Shown one piece after another: positions 8,448 to 18,029 of a DNA stretch of 64,000 bases. Position numbers and translations under genes: made by a program. The notes below the pieces were generated by a model. It was not told where the DNA came from. It did no database searches and was given only the letters and a program-made list of their open reading frames with translations. Each line of letters begins with the position of its first letter. Positions within the stretch are counted from its first letter, which is position 1. The stretch comes from an uncultured Clostridia bacterium (lineage in GTDB: Bacteria > Bacillota > Clostridia > TANB77 > CAG-508), in the NCBI GenBank assembly GCA_934120045.1, contig CAKOTF010000002.1, forward strand, positions 62,001 through 126,000. The letters run 5' to 3'.

Positions 8448-9391
8448 TTACTTCTTCTCTTTATTTCTTTTATCTTGAATTATAGCCATTTCCTTTTCTG
8501 TAATTAGTGTTACATTATTTTCTTTTGCCCATGCAACACAACCCTTTAATACAGTATTTAAAAATACTCTTGGAACTTTTATTAATTTTGCACATGCTTC
8601 ATCTGTAAATTTTATTTCTGGATCAATTCTTGATGCAGCATATTTTACTGTATCTAAACTTATTCCCTTACTTGCCGGAATTGGTTCTGACACAGGTCTT
8701 TTAAATCTTGTATACCAGAAGTTTTTATTATCACGATATCCATAGTCTACTGGAACTTGTGGAAATACATTTGCATTAACCCCATTTATTATTGCATCAT
8801 AATATTTTGGTTTCATTAAAATATTATCAATTTTTAATATGAAATGTGCTCCAAATTGGCTTGTTATTCCATTAAATTGATGATATGGTGGTAAATATTC
8901 ATCTTGTACTTTATCATTTTCTGCTCCATCTAATTCTCTAACCCATGTACATTCAAATACTTGGAATGCTTCTTGGATTATTTTTGGATATTGCTCATTT
9001 GGATTTTCTCTTGCTCTTTTTCCATCAACTAAATTAAAAATACAGTCTTTCATTTTCTCTTCAGTTGTTTCTCCTGGATATCCTAATCTTACTGCTTCTT
9101 TAAAATATTTTCTTTTATCTGTTATAAAATTAATTGTACATTTTCCTGTTCTTAATATATTTTTAGCTGTATTTGAACTGTTTCTGCAACAAAGTATCAT
9201 TGCATAATATAGTCCTTTCCTGCTATGTAATATGGAAAACATAGTGAATATGATCCTAAATTTGTTAATCCTGATTCACTTAATGTTCCTATTTCTGTTG
9301 TTGGCATTGGAAAAAAGCTTGATGTTTGATAAAAATTATCAACTATTCTCAAATCTTTAAATCCATTTAATTCTTCAATTTTCTTTTCCAT
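8448..9391 (-). pseudogene. Flavin-reductase-like protein with PCP_red-type C-terminus, split by a frameshift
   Basis: Two overlapping frames read as one protein. Frame 1 (9391 to the stop at 9197) begins MEKKIEELNGFKDL and runs to YYIAGKDY. Frame 2 carries on with YAMILCCRNSSNTAKNILRTG down to 8448. The break is near 9204-9212, where a TA dinucleotide looks inserted (GACTATATTATG instead of GACTATTATG). The combined product of about 310 residues resembles flavoredoxin/flavin reductase proteins that bind FMN, with a last 50-residue part (FTDEACAKLIKVPRVFLNTV...) like the proto-chlorophyllide reductase PCP_red motif. It could be a real decay event, an assembly error, or recoding. Substrate unknown. 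Confidence 0.75.
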
Positions 9392-9449
9392 TGTATTTCT
9401 TCCTTTCTTTTTCTAATCTTATGTCTGTACCATTATATTATTATAAAAA

Positions 9450-10493
9450 TTAAAAATTGTCAAAATCTAAATATGCATATTTTTGTGTTTTAAATTCAAC
9501 TGCCTTTTGAATTTCTTCTTTTGCAATTTCAGAAATTTCACTTATTCTTTTTCCATTTACTAATGGATTAATATATCTTATTTTTGCATTTATATTTACA
9601 CAATATTTACCTTTAACTTCTTTATCACTTTCTTTTATTTCACAAGCATTTTTCCAGAAATTAAATTTTTTAGAGATATCTTTATAATTACAATTTTCAA
9701 TTTTTTCTATTACTTCTTTTTCAGATAATTCATATAAATCTTTTTTGGTTATTAGTTTTTTATAAGACATATTTTTCATTATATCTGCTAAAAATTGCAT
9801 TGATAACTTTGTTTTATTATCTATATATGAATTTGATAATATTCTCATTCCTTTCACAAATTTTTCTGCAATTTGTTTTTCTTTAAAACCTAGTTCATCA
9901 ATTCCTTTTTCATTTTTTTGAATTTCTATATTATTGTAAATTTCTTTTATATCGCTTAAATTCCAGACTTTTTTACGAACTCCTAATCCGTTTGATAATG
10001 TATATTCTAATCTATCTGCTGATAACATTGGTGTATCATTATCTGCTATTGGATAGATATGATAATTATCAACTTCTTCTACTTTTATTCCATCTCTTTT
10101 TAATAATTTCATTATCTCTTTTGATTCACTTATTATTCTGGTTGTAAGTTCTTCTGTTGATTCTTGTTTTTCATAATCTCCATTCATAAAATCTATACTA
10201 TGTTTAAATACTGGTGTTGCTATATCATGAAACAATCCTGCAAGTGTTTGTTTTTTATCTTTTGTAAAATTCCACACAATTAAACTTACAGCTATACTAT
10301 GGTCTAAACTTGAATACCATATCATTTTATCAAATAATTTAGTATAATATGTACCACATGATACACTTATTCCTGCTTGTTTCTGCATTTCTTTTGTATT
10401 TATATATTCATTTAAAAAATCAGGTGTTTCATCTGATAGTATTTTAAAATATTCTTTTATTGTTTTGTCTAACATTTCAAAATAATTTTTCAT
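9450..10493 (-). CDS. HD-domain phosphohydrolase
   Basis: 347 residues. The HD metal site is seen as H in SSLDHSIAVSLIVW and HD in LAGLFHDIATPVFKHS, with a further aspartate in LSADRLEYTLSN. Such proteins hydrolyse nucleotides or related phosphate esters. The C-terminal third is lysine-rich and not recognised. Substrate cannot be named. It stands divergently from engB with 130 bases between them. Confidence 0.75.
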   Translation of the reverse strand: MKNYFEMLDKTIKEYFKILSDETPDFLNEYINTKEMQKQAGISVSCGTYYTKLFDKMIWYSSLDHSIAVSLIVWNFTKDKKQTLAGLFHDIATPVFKHSIDFMNGDYEKQESTEELTTRIISESKEIMKLLKRDGIKVEEVDNYHIYPIADNDTPMLSADRLEYTLSNGLGVRKKVWNLSDIKEIYNNIEIQKNEKGIDELGFKEKQIAEKFVKGMRILSNSYIDNKTKLSMQFLADIMKNMSYKKLITKKDLYELSEKEVIEKIENCNYKDISKKFNFWKNACEIKESDKEVKGKYCVNINAKIRYINPLVNGKRISEISEIAKEEIQKAVEFKTQKYAYLDFDNF

Positions 10494-10560
10494 TATATAT
10501 TAATCCTTTCTTCTATGTTTTTATTCTAGCACAACCATTTTTTGTTTACAAGTAATTAAC

Positions 10561-10589
10561 TTGCACTTTTAAATTTTCAATGTTATAAT
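10561..10589 (+). promoter_or_regulatory. Predicted sigma-A promoter of engB
   Basis: TTGCAC at 10561-10566 and TATAAT at 10584-10589 with a 17-base spacer, about 35 bases before the start codon. Confidence 0.65.
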
Positions 10590-10623
10590 ATCCACATATT
10601 ATGTATAAGAAAGGAATTTAATT

Positions 10624-11205
10624 ATGATAATAAAAAATCCACGTTTTGAGGTTTCTGCTGTAAAAGAAAGTCAATATCCAAAAAATGGTCTACCAGAGGT
10701 TGTTTTAGTTGGAAAATCCAATGTTGGAAAATCTAGTTTTGTTAATACAATGATTAATAGAAGAAAGCTTGCACGTACAAGTAGTGAGCCTGGTAAAACT
10801 CGTCAACTAAATTTTTATAATATGGATGACAAATTTTATTTTGTTGACTTACCTGGTTATGGTTATAGCAAAATGTCAAAACAAGAACAAGTAAAAGTTG
10901 GAGAATTTATTGAAAATTATTTAAAACATCGTAAAGAAATTTGTTTAATTATATTTTTAGTTGATATTAGACATGATCCTACTTCAAATGATTTTTTAAT
11001 GTATGATTATGTTATTAGAAGTGGTCTTCCTTGTATGATTCTTACAAATAAAGCTGATAAGATTGCTAAAACTAAGGTTCTTGATGCTTCTAAAAATATT
11101 CAAAATCAATTAAATCCTATTGGCGATATTACTACGCTACCATTTTCTTCTGAAAAGAAAATTTATTGTGAAGATGTTTGGAATATAATTGAACAATATA
11201 TTTAA
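10624..11205 (+). CDS. engB: Ribosome-biogenesis GTPase EngB/YsxC
   Basis: 193 residues. TRAFAC-class GTPase that assists large-subunit ribosome assembly. G1 is GKSNVGKSS at about 30-38, the G2 region carries SSEPGKTRQLNFY, G3 is DLPGYGYS at about 75-82, and G4 is TNKADK near 142-147. Length is normal for the family. Starts behind AAGGAA and a good promoter, and ends before a terminator. Confidence 0.95.
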   Translation: MIIKNPRFEVSAVKESQYPKNGLPEVVLVGKSNVGKSSFVNTMINRRKLARTSSEPGKTRQLNFYNMDDKFYFVDLPGYGYSKMSKQEQVKVGEFIENYLKHRKEICLIIFLVDIRHDPTSNDFLMYDYVIRSGLPCMILTNKADKIAKTKVLDASKNIQNQLNPIGDITTLPFSSEKKIYCEDVWNIIEQYI

Positions 11206-11255
11206 AAATGTCAAATTTATATTTTTTATAAGATATTTTGTCGAATTATAAAAGA

Positions 11256-11282
11256 AAAAAGAGCTGATTTATAGCTCTTTTT
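11256..11282 (+). terminator. Terminator of engB
   Basis: AAAAAGAGCT pairs with AGCTCTTTTT around a seven-base loop and ends in a T-run. Confidence 0.85.
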
Positions 11283-11293
11283 ATGCTTTTGGT

Positions 11294-11322
11294 TTGACAT
11301 TTTCTGTAAATTTTGTTATAAT
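11294..11322 (+). promoter_or_regulatory. Consensus sigma-A promoter and structured leader
   Basis: TTGACA at 11294-11299 and TATAAT at 11317-11322 with 17 bases between them, a perfect consensus. The roughly 75-base leader that follows contains a TGTTGAAA/TTTCAACA hairpin and a small GGCA/TGCC hairpin just before the AGGAGG site. Confidence 0.75.
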
Positions 11323-11404
11323 AAAGAATAGTTCGTTTGTTGAAATCTTTCTTTCAACATTGTATTAGCATTAAAAAATGGGCAAATGCCTAGGAGGAAA
11401 AAAA

Positions 11405-11851
11405 ATGAATGTTTATATCGACAATTTAGCAAACCACCGTAAATCAATTCCACTTGAATCTGTATTTGGTGCAGACACACTTAGATTGTATAGAACGTGT
11501 GCAAAAATTTGGAGATATTATCTGCATCCTTACAAAGGATGCTATGAAGCTAATATTCCAAGCATTTTTGATTTTCAAGTACAGACTCATATTCCCTTTA
11601 ATAAAACATTTGAGAATGAATATAATAAGTTTACTAATAAGTGGTTAGAAGATCACCCTGATGAAAAAGAAAAAATGGAGGAATCCAAGGCCAAGTGGAA
11701 AGCAAATTTTGATAACCAATTCAAAGTAATTACTCAAATTGCAGATGCGCATAATGTAGTAATTACATGGTGTGGCAAAGGTAATGAAAATCGTGGAGAT
11801 ACGTGGATTGTATCTAAAGACAATAAAAAAATTGGGGCATTTACAATATAA
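11405..11851 (+). CDS. Unknown soluble protein
   Basis: 148 residues from the ATG at 11405, which follows AGGAGG; a longer frame from 11378 would add nine residues but lacks a site. No signal peptide or membrane helix. Mixed charged and aromatic residues, with WRYYLHPYKGCYEANIPSIF near residue 35 and a C-terminal WCGKGNENRGDTWIVSKDN segment. I do not recognise the family. It has a perfect-consensus promoter, a structured leader and its own terminator, so it is probably a well-expressed single gene. Confidence 0.7.
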   Translation: MNVYIDNLANHRKSIPLESVFGADTLRLYRTCAKIWRYYLHPYKGCYEANIPSIFDFQVQTHIPFNKTFENEYNKFTNKWLEDHPDEKEKMEESKAKWKANFDNQFKVITQIADAHNVVITWCGKGNENRGDTWIVSKDNKKIGAFTI

Positions 11852-11877
11852 CATTCACTAAAAAAGATTATTTCTTT

Positions 11878-11907
11878 CTCTCGTCCTTGTTGGGCGAGAG
11901 TTTTTTT
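11878..11907 (+). terminator. Terminator
   Basis: CTCTCGTCC pairs with GGGCGAGAG over a five-base loop, followed by seven T. Confidence 0.92.
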
Positions 11908-11916
11908 ATCAAAATA

Positions 11917-11960
11917 AAAAAATAGATTTAAGTTAAATTTTTTGCTTAAATCTATTTTTT
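11917..11960 (-). terminator. Terminator for the minus-strand genes ending at 11992
   Basis: A 16-bp perfect stem (11917-11932 with 11945-11960); on the minus strand it ends in a T-run. It faces the plus-strand terminator at 11878. Confidence 0.8.
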
Positions 11961-11991
11961 AAGTATGACTTTTTTACAGCCTCTATTTTCT

Positions 11992-12177
11992 TTATTCTGC
12001 TTTTTTCTCTAATTTGGTTATTGCCTTTAAAGCTTTAGGTCTTTCAAGAACAACAATATGACCACAACCTAGGCATTTTAATTTAAAATCAACACCAACT
12101 CTAATTATCTCCCAAAGTTTACTTCCACATGGATGTGTCTTTTTTGTTCTAACTATATCTCCTATGTTATATTCCAT
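11992..12177 (-). CDS. DUF951 family small protein
   Basis: 61 residues from the ATG at 12177 behind AGGAGG. Matches the DUF951 pattern of Firmicutes: IGDIVRTKKTHPCGSKLWEI, then VGVDFKLKCLGCGHIVVL with the CxxC pair and the preceding cysteine as likely metal ligands. Function unknown; the family is usually near translation or chromosome-maintenance genes. Its ribosome-binding site lies between its start and the end of the HAD gene, so it is probably co-transcribed with gltX and the HAD gene. Confidence 0.85.
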   Translation of the reverse strand: MEYNIGDIVRTKKTHPCGSKLWEIIRVGVDFKLKCLGCGHIVVLERPKALKAITKLEKKAE

Positions 12178-12187
12178 ATTGCTCCTC

Positions 12188-12658
12188 CTATCTTTCAACT
12201 TCTTTAAAATTCTTTTTTCTTCCAAACCTTCTTATAATTTCTTCTACATCTTTTTCTTGAAGGCCTTTTCCTATTCCTCTTGAATTTGTATCATCCATTT
12301 TAATTAAGTGTCTTAATAATTCATCATCAAAATCTGGAAACACAACATCATCTAGCAAAATATAATCTTCAATGTTTCTATGTTCAGATAAATATTGTTT
12401 TATTTCTTTTCCTCTTTCATTATCAATAAAAGGTGTTTTATCAAACATAATTCCATTTTGTAATAACATTTCTTGAACTTTTAAAAATGATTGTGTATAT
12501 CTAAAAGATGTATCCATTACAATTTTTGCACCTGTTTCCTCAATTGCTCTTTTTAATAATAAAACTGTTTTTATATCAATATCTTGTTTTCCTTTTACAC
12601 TATCTATAAAATCATCTGAATTTAGAACTCCATCAACATCAACAAAAATTACTTTCAC
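12188..12658 (-). CDS. HAD-domain protein of the SAK type
   Basis: 156 residues with a GTG start at 12658 placed directly after the gltX stop codon; GGAGA inside gltX provides the site. Motif I is FVDVDGVLNSDD, the second motif is the conserved threonine/serine in IVMDTSFRY, and DDVVFPDFDD follows. This matches the short HAD domain found in Swiss-Army-knife RNA-repair proteins. Substrate is unknown. Translational coupling to gltX is likely. Confidence 0.65.
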   Translation of the reverse strand: MKVIFVDVDGVLNSDDFIDSVKGKQDIDIKTVLLLKRAIEETGAKIVMDTSFRYTQSFLKVQEMLLQNGIMFDKTPFIDNERGKEIKQYLSEHRNIEDYILLDDVVFPDFDDELLRHLIKMDDTNSRGIGKGLQEKDVEEIIRRFGRKKNFKEVER

Positions 12659-14317
12659 TTATTTTAAGTTCTCCTTAGCAACTTCTAAACGCTTTGCAAT
12701 TCTATTTTTTCCTAATACTTGCATAATTTCATACATATCTGGTGTATTTGTTCTAGCAGTTAAAGCAACTCTTAATACTGTACTTACATCTCCAACATGT
12801 GCTTTATACATTCCTGGATTTGCTTTAAATTCTTTAACTTCACCTGCATATCCCATTTCTACTGCTAATTCTTTAATTTTGTCAAACCATGTTTGTTTAT
12901 CATCTGATTCATTATAATATTTTGAAATATATAAATCTAATATTTTTGCTATATCCTCTTTATCAGAAATAACTTGATATGGATATTCATTAACTTTTCC
13001 ATAAAATTCATCATCATACATATATCCAATATTATACATTACATCAGACCATTTTGAAATATCTTTTCTTGGCTTCTTATTTCCTCTTTCAATTCCAAAT
13101 ACTTTTAAAGCATATTCTTTATCTTCTAACATTTTTGCTAATTCTTCATCATATTCTTTTGCCCAAATTAATGAATAATTATATACTTCTTCAGCTGTCA
13201 TTTTTGATATTACTGTTTTTCCAATATCAAGTAATTTTATCATATCAAATAATGCTCCACTTACACTCATCTTATTTAATTGGAAATCAAATTCATCTAT
13301 TGATTTATCTGGATTTGCTTTTCTCCAATTTTCGAATGTTGAGTTTGCAATATTTAATAAATATTCTTTAACAGCTTCTGATGGAATACCTTCTTTTTTA
13401 TAATATTCAACAGCTGCTTCTGGATCTTTTCTTTTACTTAATTTTCTCTTTCCTCCATTATCATTTTTCATAATTGGTGAAATATGTGCATATTTTGGTG
13501 CTTTAAATCCTAATTCATGGAATAATTGTAAATGTAATGGTACTGATGATAACCATTCATCACTTCTTATTACATGTGTTGTATGCATTAAATGATCATC
13601 AACTGCATGTGCAAAGTGATATGTTGGAAGTCCATCTGCTTTTATTATTACTATATCTAAATCGTTTTCTGGGAAATCTACATTTCCTTTTATTACATCT
13701 TTATGTTTGATTTTTCTATCTTCTCTTCCTGGTGATTTAAATCTTATTATATATGATTCTCCATTTTTTATTTTTTCGGCTGATTCCTCAACTGTTAAAT
13801 TTCTGCATTTTGCCCAAACACCATAATATCCAGGTCTTATTTTGGCTGATTCTTGTTTTTGTCTAATTTCATCTAATTCTTCTTGTGTACAGAAACAAGG
13901 ATATGCTTTTCCTTGTGCTATTAAATATTTAGCATATGCTTGATATATTTCTTTTCTTAATGATTGCTTATATGGTCCATAATTTCCAATTTCCTCTGTA
14001 TCTGAAATCATTCCTTCATCTGGTGCCATATCAAAGTCTTTTAATGAATTAACTATTCCTGTTACACCATTTTCTACTTCTCTTTTTTGGTCTGTATCTT
14101 CAACTCTTAAGAAAAATACTCCTCCTGTTTTCTTTGCAACTGTTCTTGCTACTAATGCTTGATATAATCCTCCTATATGTACAAATCCTGTAGGACTTGG
14201 TGCAAATCTTGTTACAACAGCTCCTTCTGGTAGATTTCTTTCAGGATATTTTTCTTCATAATATGATATGTCTTTCACATCTGGAAAGATTAATTCTGCT
14301 AAATCTTTATAATCCAT
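12659..14317 (-). CDS. gltX: Glutamyl-tRNA synthetase
   Basis: 552 residues. Class I synthetase for tRNA-Glu (and, in lineages without GlnRS, tRNA-Gln). RFAPSPTGFVHIGG carries the HIGH motif as HIGG near residue 48, and KLSKRKDPEA is the KMSKS motif near 290. The C-terminal anticodon-binding part is present. Somewhat longer than the roughly 480-residue standard enzyme. First gene of an apparent gltX-HAD-DUF951 operon; no T-box is seen in the 105 bases upstream. Confidence 0.93.
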   Translation of the reverse strand: MDYKDLAELIFPDVKDISYYEEKYPERNLPEGAVVTRFAPSPTGFVHIGGLYQALVARTVAKKTGGVFFLRVEDTDQKREVENGVTGIVNSLKDFDMAPDEGMISDTEEIGNYGPYKQSLRKEIYQAYAKYLIAQGKAYPCFCTQEELDEIRQKQESAKIRPGYYGVWAKCRNLTVEESAEKIKNGESYIIRFKSPGREDRKIKHKDVIKGNVDFPENDLDIVIIKADGLPTYHFAHAVDDHLMHTTHVIRSDEWLSSVPLHLQLFHELGFKAPKYAHISPIMKNDNGGKRKLSKRKDPEAAVEYYKKEGIPSEAVKEYLLNIANSTFENWRKANPDKSIDEFDFQLNKMSVSGALFDMIKLLDIGKTVISKMTAEEVYNYSLIWAKEYDEELAKMLEDKEYALKVFGIERGNKKPRKDISKWSDVMYNIGYMYDDEFYGKVNEYPYQVISDKEDIAKILDLYISKYYNESDDKQTWFDKIKELAVEMGYAGEVKEFKANPGMYKAHVGDVSTVLRVALTARTNTPDMYEIMQVLGKNRIAKRLEVAKENLK

Positions 14318-14422
14318 AATTTCAACATTCCTTGCTATTTTATATTTAGGTTTTTTGGATTTACCTATAAACCTTATAGTCGTCGTATATTATACTATAT
14401 AAATGCCTATTTTTCAAGTTTT

Positions 14423-15877
14423 TTAGTTATATATGTTTTCTTTTTTTACCCAAATAGATACACTTCCACCATTACAATAAAATATTCCATTACCGTCTTG
14501 ATCAACATACACTGTTTCTTGTACATTTCCAAGCCAATCATAAAATACTGTATTTGCTAATTTTTTTCCTACATTTATCATTTTAGAACCACCAGGCCCA
14601 TCACTTAAAATTGTAACCATTCCAGAGTCTGTATGTTCATCATCACCAGTTCTTACCCATGCTATAATATCATGATGATCAAAATAATCTATTTGTTCTC
14701 CATATGCAAAATATTTCCTTGCTTTTATTATTTTCTCTAATTTTTCACCCATTGGTTTTATATTTTGTGATGGTATTCCATAGAAATCACCATAAAATAC
14801 ACATGGTAATCCGTCTTTTCTTAATAATATTAATGAATATGCTAATGGTTTAAACCATTCTTGAATCCATGAAAATAGTGCTTGTCCTGGTTCTGTATCA
14901 TGATTATCTACAAATGTTACTGCTAATTGTGGCATTTCTTTTACTAATGTATTATCAAATATTCTTGCCATGTCATAATTTCCATTACTATTTGAAGCTT
15001 CAAATAAATTATAATGTAATGGTACATCAAATAGTGGTATACTTGAATTAGTTTTAGTTATATAATTTTCAAGTGATTGTAAATTTCTGTTCCAATATTC
15101 TCCAACACAATCAAGTTTTTTTATCTTTCTCATTTCGTGAATAAACTCTGCCATAAATCCTGATTTTATATGTTTTACAGCATCTAGTCTTAGCCCATCA
15201 ATATTTGTTGTTTCTACATACCATTTTCCCCATTTTTTTATTTCTTCAACAACTTCTGGATTATTATAATCAATATCAGCTCCCATCAAATAATCGTAAT
15301 TTCCATTTTCAGCATCTACATTTTGATCCCACTTCTTACCACTAAAACGAAATACCCCATTTTTTCTTCCACTTTCGTCCCAGTCTGTTCCATTAAAATG
15401 ATTATAATTCCATTTAAAGTCTGAATATTTGTTATTTCTTCCTTTAAAATTGTATACTGTCCATGCTGTTATTTTTTTGGGAAGTGATGTATCTACATTT
15501 CTGTTTGTTTGTTCTTCTTCACTTGCATAAACGATTTCAGGCTCATCTGCTCCTATTTTATGATTTAATACTATATCTGCATATACTCTTATTCCATTTT
15601 CATGTAATTTTTTTATTGCATTTATATATTCCTCTTTTGTTCCATATTTTGTTTCTATACTTCCTTTTTGGTCAAATTCTCCTAAATCATATAAATCATA
15701 TGCTGAATATCCTACATCATATTTTCCTCCTGCGCCTTTATATGCTGGTGGAAACCATACATCTGTTATTCCGATTGCTGATAAATATTGGGCATTTGCT
15801 ATTGCTTTATTCCATAATTTATTTTCTGGTCTTAAATACCATTCAAAATATTGCATTAGTGTTTTATTTTCTTTCAT
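14423..15877 (-). CDS. Cytoplasmic alpha-amylase (GH13)
   Basis: 484 residues, no signal peptide, so it acts inside the cell on maltodextrin or storage glucan. GH13 residues are visible: nucleophile Asp in GLRLDAVKHI (about 231), acid/base Glu in CVGEYWN (about 259) and transition-state Asp in VDNHDTE (about 324). The N-terminal MQYFEWYLRPENKLWN is typical of the GH13_5 liquefying amylases. The C-terminal beta domain ends SIWVKKE. It has its own region between gltX and yigZ and no sugar-transport neighbours. Confidence 0.93.
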   Translation of the reverse strand: MKENKTLMQYFEWYLRPENKLWNKAIANAQYLSAIGITDVWFPPAYKGAGGKYDVGYSAYDLYDLGEFDQKGSIETKYGTKEEYINAIKKLHENGIRVYADIVLNHKIGADEPEIVYASEEEQTNRNVDTSLPKKITAWTVYNFKGRNNKYSDFKWNYNHFNGTDWDESGRKNGVFRFSGKKWDQNVDAENGNYDYLMGADIDYNNPEVVEEIKKWGKWYVETTNIDGLRLDAVKHIKSGFMAEFIHEMRKIKKLDCVGEYWNRNLQSLENYITKTNSSIPLFDVPLHYNLFEASNSNGNYDMARIFDNTLVKEMPQLAVTFVDNHDTEPGQALFSWIQEWFKPLAYSLILLRKDGLPCVFYGDFYGIPSQNIKPMGEKLEKIIKARKYFAYGEQIDYFDHHDIIAWVRTGDDEHTDSGMVTILSDGPGGSKMINVGKKLANTVFYDWLGNVQETVYVDQDGNGIFYCNGGSVSIWVKKENIYN

Positions 15878-15907
15878 ATGTTAACAACCTTCTTTTTAAT
15901 TAATTCT

Positions 15908-16537
15908 TTAGTATATATTTACTATCTTTTGTTCAATACTAATAATTTCTATATTACTAATCTTTTTCTCATCTATATCTTTAAAAAATACATCTTTCTT
16001 TGATTTTTCAATTTCGATTTTAATTACTATGTTTTCAAAATATTCTATTTTAATAATATTTATATTACTATTTTTGCAATAATATTTAAAATTTTCTAGA
16101 TTAGAATAATCTGTTTCTATTTCAATTTCAAAACCATCTTTTTGAAATACCAATTCACTTTTTTGGATAACTTTTTTCGTTGTATCCGAATATGCTTTTA
16201 CCAATCCTCCTGTACCAAGTAAAATACCACCAAAATATCTTGTTACAATTACTATTATATTGCATAAATTATTTCCTTGTAATATATTTAACATTGGCGC
16301 TCCAGCTGTACCTGATGGCTCACCATCATCACTTGATTTTTCTACTATCATATCATCTTTTACAATTCTGTAAGCTATACAGTGATGTTTGGCATCATAA
16401 TATTTCTTTTTTGTTTCTTTTATTATTTTATCTGCCTCATCCACATCCTTTACTGGATAAATCTCTGCTATAAATTTTGATTTTTTTTCAACAATTTCTG
16501 CTGTTTCTTCTTTTAATATTGTATAAAATTCTTTCAT
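15908..16537 (-). CDS. YigZ/IMPACT family protein
   Basis: 209 residues. N-terminal UPF0029 (IMPACT) domain with KSKFIAEIYPV, HHCIAYRI, SSDDGEPSGTAGAPML and RYFGGILLGTGGLVKAYSD, then a short C-terminal ferredoxin-like domain. Bacterial members are inferred to act in translation regulation or as proteases, but function is not firmly known. Its ATG overlaps the stop codon of the upstream flavoprotein gene (TAATG), so the two are translationally coupled. Confidence 0.88.
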   Translation of the reverse strand: MKEFYTILKEETAEIVEKKSKFIAEIYPVKDVDEADKIIKETKKKYYDAKHHCIAYRIVKDDMIVEKSSDDGEPSGTAGAPMLNILQGNNLCNIIVIVTRYFGGILLGTGGLVKAYSDTTKKVIQKSELVFQKDGFEIEIETDYSNLENFKYYCKNSNINIIKIEYFENIVIKIEIEKSKKDVFFKDIDEKKISNIEIISIEQKIVNIY

Positions 16538-17799
16538 TACTCCATATCTCCAACATGCATTCCTGCAGTATATCCAGTTGAATATGCTATCTGTAAATTA
16601 AATCCTCCTGTATATGAATCTACATCTATTATTTCTCCTGCGAAATACAACCCACTTACTAGTTTTGATTCCATTGTTTTGGGATTTATTTCTTTTATAT
16701 TTATTCCTCCACTTGTTATAATTGCCTCTTCTACTGGTCTAAAATCTTTTATTGTAAGTTCAAATTTTTTTAAGACTTTTACTAAATTTTTTCTTTCTTC
16801 TTTTGTTATCTCATTAACTCTTTTTTCTTCATCTATTTTTGTTTTTTCAATTACAATTGGAATCATTTTTTGTGGTAATAATTTGTCTAATGCATGTTTA
16901 AATTGTTTATTTTTAAATTCTTTAAAATCTCTTAATATTCTTTCATCTAATTGTTCTTCTGTTAATGCTGGTTTTAAATCTATTTGTAATTTTATTTTTT
17001 GATTTTTCATTAAATTCTCAATTTCTTTATATCTTACCAAATGGGCTGAACCACTTAAAACTGTAGGTCCTGAAATTCCAAAATGTGTGAATATCATTTC
17101 ACCAAAATCTTCATATATTAATTTATTTTTTGATTCATCAATAATTTTTATTCCAACATTTCTTAAACTTAAACCTTGCATTTCTTTACATTCATTTTTT
17201 TCATATATTACTAATGGGACTAATGATGGTCTTATTTCTGTAACTTTGTGTCCAATATTTGACGCTATTAAATAGCCATCTCCAGTTGAGCCTGTTAATG
17301 GATAACTTTTTCCTCCTGTTGCAAGTATTATTTTATCTGTCTGAATTATTTCTTTTTCTGTTCTTAATCCTAATACTTTTCCGTTTTGAACTAAAATTTT
17401 TTGAACTCTTGTATTTAATATTTTCCTTATTTTTAATTCATTTATTTTTGATTTAAAACAATTTAATACATCTATAGATTTATCTGTAACAGGAAATATT
17501 CTATTTCCTCTTTCTTCTTTTACTTCAAGTCCTTGTCCCTTCAAAAAATCAATTATATCTGCATTTGTATAATTTTGAAAAGCACTATATAAAAACTGCC
17601 CATTACCTGGTGTATTTTTTATAAATTCACTCATATATAATGAACTTGTTATATTACATCTACCTTTTCCTGTTATTAATAATTTTTTTCCAAAATCCGA
17701 GTTTTTTTCTATTATTGTTACATTATTTCCATATTCAGCTGCTGTTATTGCTGCCATCATTCCGGCAGGCCCACCACCTATTACAATTACATTTGCCAT
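16537..17799 (-). CDS. NAD(P)/FAD-dependent oxidoreductase, HI0933/BaiN family
   Basis: 420 residues. FAD site VIGGGPAGMMAAITAAEYG at residues 5-23, ITGKGRCNIT at about 41-50, a second nucleotide motif LATGGKSYPLTGSTGDGY near 163, and a C-terminal GLYFAGEIIDVDSYTGGFNLQ. This is the HI0933 family; one member, BaiN, reduces bile-acid intermediates in a gut Clostridium. Whether this one acts on bile acids cannot be told, though a bile-salt hydrolase lies 31 kb away. Coupled to the yigZ-like gene. Confidence 0.85.
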   Translation of the reverse strand: MANVIVIGGGPAGMMAAITAAEYGNNVTIIEKNSDFGKKLLITGKGRCNITSSLYMSEFIKNTPGNGQFLYSAFQNYTNADIIDFLKGQGLEVKEERGNRIFPVTDKSIDVLNCFKSKINELKIRKILNTRVQKILVQNGKVLGLRTEKEIIQTDKIILATGGKSYPLTGSTGDGYLIASNIGHKVTEIRPSLVPLVIYEKNECKEMQGLSLRNVGIKIIDESKNKLIYEDFGEMIFTHFGISGPTVLSGSAHLVRYKEIENLMKNQKIKLQIDLKPALTEEQLDERILRDFKEFKNKQFKHALDKLLPQKMIPIVIEKTKIDEEKRVNEITKEERKNLVKVLKKFELTIKDFRPVEEAIITSGGINIKEINPKTMESKLVSGLYFAGEIIDVDSYTGGFNLQIAYSTGYTAGMHVGDME

Positions 17800-17982
17800 A
17801 TTTTTTTCGTTAGACTTTTTTCTAACTTCCTCCGTTCCTTAACATTCTTTATTATATTAACAAATTTTTCTAAAAAAATCAAATTAATTTGTATAAATTT
17901 ATTATCTTATTCTTAAATTTTAATAATTAAAAATTAATCGAATTTTCATAAAACTTTCATATTATAACTTTTTATATAATAT

Positions 17983-18012
17983 AAAAAAAAGACATGTCTC
18001 TTAACATGCCTA
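17983..18012 (-). terminator. Terminator of acpP
   Basis: On the minus strand AGGCATGT pairs with ACATGTCT and is followed by eight T. Confidence 0.85.
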
Positions 18013-18029
18013 TCTTTGGTTTATTAATA

